Origin: Clostridia bacterium
GTDB lineage: Bacteria > Bacillota > Clostridia > Oscillospirales > Acutalibacteraceae
Direction: 5' to 3'
Length of the DNA stretch: 8,890 bases
Assembly (NCBI GenBank): GCA_900754145.1
Contig: CAAEBW010000015.1
Span: 1-8,890 of the forward strand
Both the position numbers and the translations under genes were made by a program. The first letter of the stretch is position 1. Each line of letters begins with the position of its first letter. The notes under the pieces are model-generated. The model was not told the DNA's origin. It saw only the letters and a list, made by a program, of their open reading frames with translations, and did not search any database. Of this stretch, positions 5,511-8,890 are shown piece by piece.

Positions 5511-5554
5511 TAAACAATATAGGGACGGCGTTCCGCTCGCCTTTTATTAAATAA
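5495..5554 (+). CDS. Possible typA leader peptide (19 aa)
   Basis: A GTG-initiated frame preceded by AAAGAGG with a 7-base spacer, encoding MKNHAINNIGTAFRSPFIK and ending in TAA inside hairpin 2. It lies in the transcribed leader of typA. It has no long run of a single amino acid that would suggest classical attenuation. It could act by melting hairpins 1 and 2 during translation. Its start codon is in a hairpin stem, which argues for low expression. It may equally be a chance frame. Confidence 0.3.
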   Translation: MKNHAINNIGTAFRSPFIK

Positions 5555-5559
5555 AAGGC
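5539..5559 (+). promoter_or_regulatory. typA leader hairpin 2
   Basis: GCCTTTTAT and ATAAAAGGC form a perfect 9-bp stem with loop TAA. The following bases (AACCGCG) contain no T-run. Its 5' arm can compete with a GGCG/CGCC pairing just upstream (5527-5541). Confidence 0.65.
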
Positions 5560-5578
5560 AACCGCGTAACATGCCGGT

Positions 5579-5654
5579 TTAATCTCCATTTGCCGCTATT
5601 CGGAGATTTCATAACCTATTTTTGCTTGTACTTTAGCGGCAGAACGGAGATTAA
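5579..5654 (+). promoter_or_regulatory. typA leader stem covering the ribosome site
   Basis: TTAATCTCC (5579-5587) pairs over 9 bp with GGAGATTAA (5646-5654), which contains the typA Shine-Dalgarno GGAG and ends one base before the ATG. A small internal loop separates this from a second stem, TGCCGCTA (5591-5598) with TAGCGGCA (5634-5641). The same AATCTCC can instead pair with a second GGAGATT copy at 5602-5608, which would free the ribosome site. The pairings are visible in the sequence; the switching role is inferred. Confidence 0.65.
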
Positions 5655-5655
5655 T

Positions 5656-7479
5656 ATGGCTAAGATAGAAAATTTAAGAAACGTCGCTATAATCGCACAC
5701 GTTGACCACGGCAAGACAACCCTTGTAGACCAGCTTTTAAAGCAGAGCGGTACATTCCGTGCCAACGAGACCGTAAACGAGCGTGTAATGGACTCCAACG
5801 ACCTTGAAAGGGAACGCGGAATTACCATTCTTTCAAAGAATACAAGCGTTATGTATAACGGCATAAGAATCAATATTGTAGACACCCCCGGTCACGCCGA
5901 TTTCGGCGGCGAGGTTGAGCGCATTTTGCAGATGGTGGACGGCGTGCTTCTGCTGGTTGACGCCTTTGAGGGCTGTATGCCCCAGACGAGGTTTGTGCTT
6001 AAAAAGGCGCTGGCGCTGGGTAAAAAGGCGGTTGTTGTGGTGAATAAAATCGACCGTCCCATGGCGCGCCCCCACGAGGTTGTGGACGAGGTGTTAGACC
6101 TGTTTATAGAATTAGGCGCGGACGAGGAACAGATTGAGTTCCCCGTCATCTTCGCCTCAGGCAGGGACGGCTACGCCACCTATTCCCCTGAAACCCCGGG
6201 CACCGATATGAAGCCCCTGTTTGACGAGATTGTAAAGGAGATAGCTCCTCCCGAGGGCGATGTTGACGGTCCTACACAGATTCTTTTCTCAAACATTGAG
6301 TATGACGATTATTTGGGCAGAATCGGCGTGTGCAGGGTTATAAGAGGTACTGTTAAGGTCGGTCAAACCGTGGCTCTCTGCCACAAGGACGGCACGACCT
6401 CTAATGTTAAAATTGCAAAACTCTTTATGTACAGAGGGCTTAAGCGGGTCGAGGAGGAAAGCGCCTCTGTAGGCGATATTATTCAGGTTGCGGGCATTTC
6501 GGAGCTTGAGATAGGCGAGACCGCCTGCGCGCCCGACTGTGTAGAGCCCCTCCCCTTTGTAAAGATAGACGAGCCGACCCTTGCTATGAACTTTATGGTA
6601 AACAATTCCCCCTTTGCGGGCAAGGACGGCAAGTTTGTAACCTCCCGCAATCTCCGCGACCGCCTGTTTAAGGAGGTTATGACCAATGTAAGCCTCAGGG
6701 TTGAGGAGACCGACTCCGCCGATACCTTTAAGGTTTCGGGCAGAGGGGAACTGCACCTTTCTATTCTTATTGAGACAATGCGCCGTCAGGGCTATGAATT
6801 TCAGGTTTCGCCCCCCGAGGTCATCTACAAACAGGGTGAAAACGGCGAGAAATTAGAGCCTATCGAGCTTTTGATGATAGAGGTACCCGAGGAATATGTC
6901 GGCTCTGTTATGGAGAGACTCGGCACCCGCAAGGCGGAGATTAAAAATATGGGCACCCGCGAGGGCGGTGTTTCCCACCTTGAATTCTTAATACCCGCCC
7001 GCGGACTTTTGGGCTACCGCTCCCAGTTCCTTACCGACACTAACGGCAACGGCATTATGAACCATGTTTTTGACAGCTATCAGCCCTATAAGGGAGATAT
7101 TGAACAGCGTTCCACAGGCTCGATTATCGCCCACGAGACAGGAGAAGCTACGGGCTACGGGCTCTTTAACACCCAAAGCCGCGGCAGACTCTTTATAGGT
7201 GCGGGCACACCCGTTTACGAGGGTATGATTGTAGGCGAAAACCCGAAGAACGAGGATATTGTCTGCAATGTCTGCAAGAAAAAGCAGATGACCAACACCC
7301 GTGCCGCGGGCTCGGACGATGCGCTGAGACTTATTCCGCCCACAAGGCTTTCTCTTGAGCAGTCGCTGGAATTTATAAAAGAGGACGAGCTTGTTGAGGT
7401 TACGCCCCACAACATCAGGCTCCGCAAGCGTATTCTTAACAAGGAAGAGCGTATGAAGGCGGAGTCGAGAAAAAAATAA
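5656..7479 (+). CDS. typA: Ribosome-associated translational GTPase TypA/BipA
   Basis: A 607-residue translational GTPase, the same length as E. coli BipA. G motifs are AHVDHGKT (14-21), RGITI (54-58), DTPGH (76-80) and NKID (130-133), followed by EF-G-like domains. The BipA-typical segments FVTSR, VSGRGELHLSILIE and a C-terminal DELVEVTP stretch are present. BipA binds the ribosome at the EF-G site and aids 50S assembly and growth at low temperature and under stress. I chose the ATG at 5656 because GGAG lies six bases upstream and MAKIENLRNVAIIAH matches the family start. An in-frame TTG at 5590 would add 22 residues and has no ribosome site. It is the first gene of a plus-strand operon and overlaps the next gene by one base. 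Confidence 0.97.
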   Translation: MAKIENLRNVAIIAHVDHGKTTLVDQLLKQSGTFRANETVNERVMDSNDLERERGITILSKNTSVMYNGIRINIVDTPGHADFGGEVERILQMVDGVLLLVDAFEGCMPQTRFVLKKALALGKKAVVVVNKIDRPMARPHEVVDEVLDLFIELGADEEQIEFPVIFASGRDGYATYSPETPGTDMKPLFDEIVKEIAPPEGDVDGPTQILFSNIEYDDYLGRIGVCRVIRGTVKVGQTVALCHKDGTTSNVKIAKLFMYRGLKRVEEESASVGDIIQVAGISELEIGETACAPDCVEPLPFVKIDEPTLAMNFMVNNSPFAGKDGKFVTSRNLRDRLFKEVMTNVSLRVEETDSADTFKVSGRGELHLSILIETMRRQGYEFQVSPPEVIYKQGENGEKLEPIELLMIEVPEEYVGSVMERLGTRKAEIKNMGTREGGVSHLEFLIPARGLLGYRSQFLTDTNGNGIMNHVFDSYQPYKGDIEQRSTGSIIAHETGEATGYGLFNTQSRGRLFIGAGTPVYEGMIVGENPKNEDIVCNVCKKKQMTNTRAAGSDDALRLIPPTRLSLEQSLEFIKEDELVEVTPHNIRLRKRILNKEERMKAESRKK

Positions 7480-8375
7480 TGAACTATATTATTCTCGATT
7501 TGGAATGGGACAGCGCCTATTCTACACAGCATAAGAAGTTTATAAATCAGATTTTGCAGATAGGCGCGGTAAAGCTGGACGAAAATTTCAATATAACCGA
7601 TACCTTTGAGGAAACGGTCAAATCCGATATTTCCAAAAGGGTTACGGGCAGATTTTCAAGGCTTACCGGTATAACCGCCGAAAAGATGCTGGCGGGCGTT
7701 CCCTTTGATACAGCGGTTGACCGCTATAACGCCTGGGCGGGTCAGAACACCGTGACTATGACCTGGAGCGATTCCGACCTTTATACTATAAAGGAAAACG
7801 AGGAATGTCTGCTCGGGGGCAGGAAGTTCGCGATTGAAAAGTACCTTGATTTGCAGAAGTTTGTTCAGGGCGAGCTTAAACGCGGCGGCTATGAGGACAA
7901 AAATCAGATTTCCTTAGGTGCGGCGGCGGAGCTTTTAGGTATTAAGACCGACAGCTTCGAGCTTCACACTGCCAAGGACGACAGTCTTTTAAGCGTGGCG
8001 TTACTTCAAAAGTGCTACAATGAGGAACGCTTTTCGGCGCTGATACGGGATACCGCCGACCCGGAATTTTATAAAAGACTGCGCTTTAAGCCTTTTAATA
8101 TTTCGGATATTAATGACGAACGCATTAACAGGAGCGACCTGCGCTTTTGCTGTGACAAATGCGGTGAAAAGGCAAAGCGCATTACAAAATGGCGCTACCG
8201 CAACCGCTGGTTTACGGCGAAATTTGAATGTAAAAACTGCGGCATGCGCTTTTGCGGCAGGGTTTCCTTTAAAAAGACCTATGACGATTTAATTGTCCGC
8301 AAAAGAATAACCGAATTAAAGCCTAAGACGGAGAAAAATCAAGATGAAATGCAGTCTGTGCCCGAGACGGTGTAA
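7479..8375 (+). CDS. DEDDh 3'-5' exonuclease with zinc ribbon
   Basis: A 298-residue protein. Residues 1-185 form an RNase T/DNA polymerase epsilon-type exonuclease fold: ExoI DLEWD with Asp7 and Glu9, ExoII TWSDSD with Asp98, and ExoIII HTAKDDS with His163 and Asp167 or 168 (DEDDh type). These residues hold two metal ions and remove nucleotides from 3' ends of DNA or RNA. The C-terminal part has CDKC (225-228) and CKNC (251-254), probably a zinc ribbon for nucleic-acid or ribosome contact, then a charged tail. The start ATG overlaps the typA stop as TAATG, indicating translational coupling. The substrate is unknown; the pairing with a ribosome GTPase makes RNA plausible, but that is inference. 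It is not PolC, DinG or ribonuclease T itself by length and layout. Confidence 0.85.
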   Translation: MNYIILDLEWDSAYSTQHKKFINQILQIGAVKLDENFNITDTFEETVKSDISKRVTGRFSRLTGITAEKMLAGVPFDTAVDRYNAWAGQNTVTMTWSDSDLYTIKENEECLLGGRKFAIEKYLDLQKFVQGELKRGGYEDKNQISLGAAAELLGIKTDSFELHTAKDDSLLSVALLQKCYNEERFSALIRDTADPEFYKRLRFKPFNISDINDERINRSDLRFCCDKCGEKAKRITKWRYRNRWFTAKFECKNCGMRFCGRVSFKKTYDDLIVRKRITELKPKTEKNQDEMQSVPETV

Positions 8376-8890
8376 CGCCGAGCGCACTAATGATGAAAAT
8401 TTAAACGGTTTTTGCAAAATGCCTTTGTTACCTAAAGTAGCAAGGGCTGCTTTGCATTTTTGGGAGGAGCCCTGTATCAGCGGCAGGAACGGCTCCGGCA
8501 CGGTCTTTTTCAGCGGCTGTACCCTCGACTGCGCGTTCTGTCAAAACTATGATATATCCCACGGTGGGTACGGAAAGGTTATAACCCACCAAAGGTTAGC
8601 GGATATTTTTAAGGAATTAGAGGAAAAGGGCGCGCAGAACATAAACCTTGTGACCCCCACCCACTTCGTCCCCGCCATAATCCGCGCGCTTGATATTTAT
8701 AAGCCCCGAATACCCATAGTTTACAACTCGGGCGGATACGACTCTGTAGAGGAAATAAGGGTGCTTAAGGGCTATGTTGATATTTTTCTTATGGATTTAA
8801 AATACCTCTCGGGCGACCGCGCCGCGCTTTATTCGTCTGTGCCCGATTACCCCGAATACGCCGCCTCGGCGATAAGGGAATGTTACAAAA
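8344..8890 (+). CDS. PflX-like radical SAM protein (partial, 5' part)
   Basis: The first 182 codons of a radical SAM protein, cut by the window edge. The cluster motif CTLDCAFC (Cys59, Cys63, Cys66) followed by QNY matches the CX3CX2C signature that binds the 4Fe-4S cluster and SAM. An N-terminal set CSLCPRRC (Cys3, Cys6, Cys10) with Cys24, then VARAALHFWEEPCISG and NLVTPTHF, is characteristic of the COG1313 (PflX) family, relatives of pyruvate formate-lyase activating enzyme with no firmly established substrate. The ATG at 8344 lies inside the exonuclease gene (32-base overlap, different frame), with GGAG 10 bases upstream, and it matches the family N-terminus. The tail of the protein is outside the window. 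Confidence 0.88.
   Translation, partial: MKCSLCPRRCNAERTNDENLNGFCKMPLLPKVARAALHFWEEPCISGRNGSGTVFFSGCTLDCAFCQNYDISHGGYGKVITHQRLADIFKELEEKGAQNINLVTPTHFVPAIIRALDIYKPRIPIVYNSGGYDSVEEIRVLKGYVDIFLMDLKYLSGDRAALYSSVPDYPEYAASAIRECYK

Noticed and set aside
5519..5541. Possible sixth REP-like element in the typA leader
   Set aside because: It begins ATAGGGACGG, like the family, but the foot is ATAG rather than GTAG and the arms do not pair in the family pattern.
5539..5559. Hairpin 2 as an intrinsic terminator or attenuator
   Set aside because: The stem is perfect but is AT-rich and no T-run follows.
5590..5655. Upstream TTG start that would lengthen TypA by 22 residues
   Set aside because: There is no ribosome site before it, the extra residues are unlike TypA, and they lie in the leader stem. 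ATG at 5656 has GGAG at proper spacing and gives the normal 607 residues.
6289..6756. Long minus-strand frame inside typA
   Set aside because: It lies antisense to the conserved GTPase, has no ribosome site or recognisable domain, and is explained by typA codon bias.

Overview
The window looks like chromosomal DNA of a Gram-positive, Clostridia-type anaerobe, probably Oscillospirales/Ruminococcaceae-like. This rests on a lipoprotein-type PstS, strong GGAGG ribosome sites, consensus sigma-A promoters, moderate GC content, a glycyl-radical-activase-like radical SAM gene, and intergenic DNA full of short repeats. The taxon is inferred from gene style only.

Left end (1-303): no gene. It holds two copies of a ~106-bp direct repeat, three GTAG-led hairpins that resemble REP elements, and a 7-bp tandem array that runs up to the stop codon of the next gene.

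Minus-strand block (5265 down to 304): a complete high-affinity phosphate import operon in the order pstS-pstC-pstA-pstB-phoU, followed by an HD-domain phosphohydrolase. PstS captures phosphate outside the membrane, PstC and PstA form the channel, PstB supplies ATP hydrolysis and PhoU signals phosphate status. PstS is unusual: its two halves are in swapped order (circularly permuted) relative to the canonical family. The two longer intergenic gaps (pstS/pstC and pstA/pstB) are filled with hairpins and 7-bp tandem arrays. The HD gene's ribosome site is buried in a perfect 8-bp hairpin.

Divergent control region (5266-5655): the pst promoter, with TTAACA-like PhoP-box candidates, faces left. A perfect TTGACA-17-TATAAT promoter faces right and drives typA through a leader of about 190 nt. 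That leader has two perfect hairpins, a possible 19-codon leader peptide, and a long stem that covers the typA Shine-Dalgarno sequence, with a competing alternative pairing.

Plus-strand block (5656 to the right edge): typA/bipA (ribosome-associated GTPase), a DEDDh exonuclease with a C-terminal zinc ribbon that overlaps typA by one base, and the first 182 codons of a PflX-like (COG1313) radical SAM protein that overlaps the exonuclease by 32 bases. These form one tightly packed operon cut by the window edge.

The most notable unexplained material is the regulatory and repeat DNA: a covarying GTAG hairpin family, a recurring 7-bp periodicity in four arrays at three gene-free stretches, two buried ribosome sites, and the permuted PstS.
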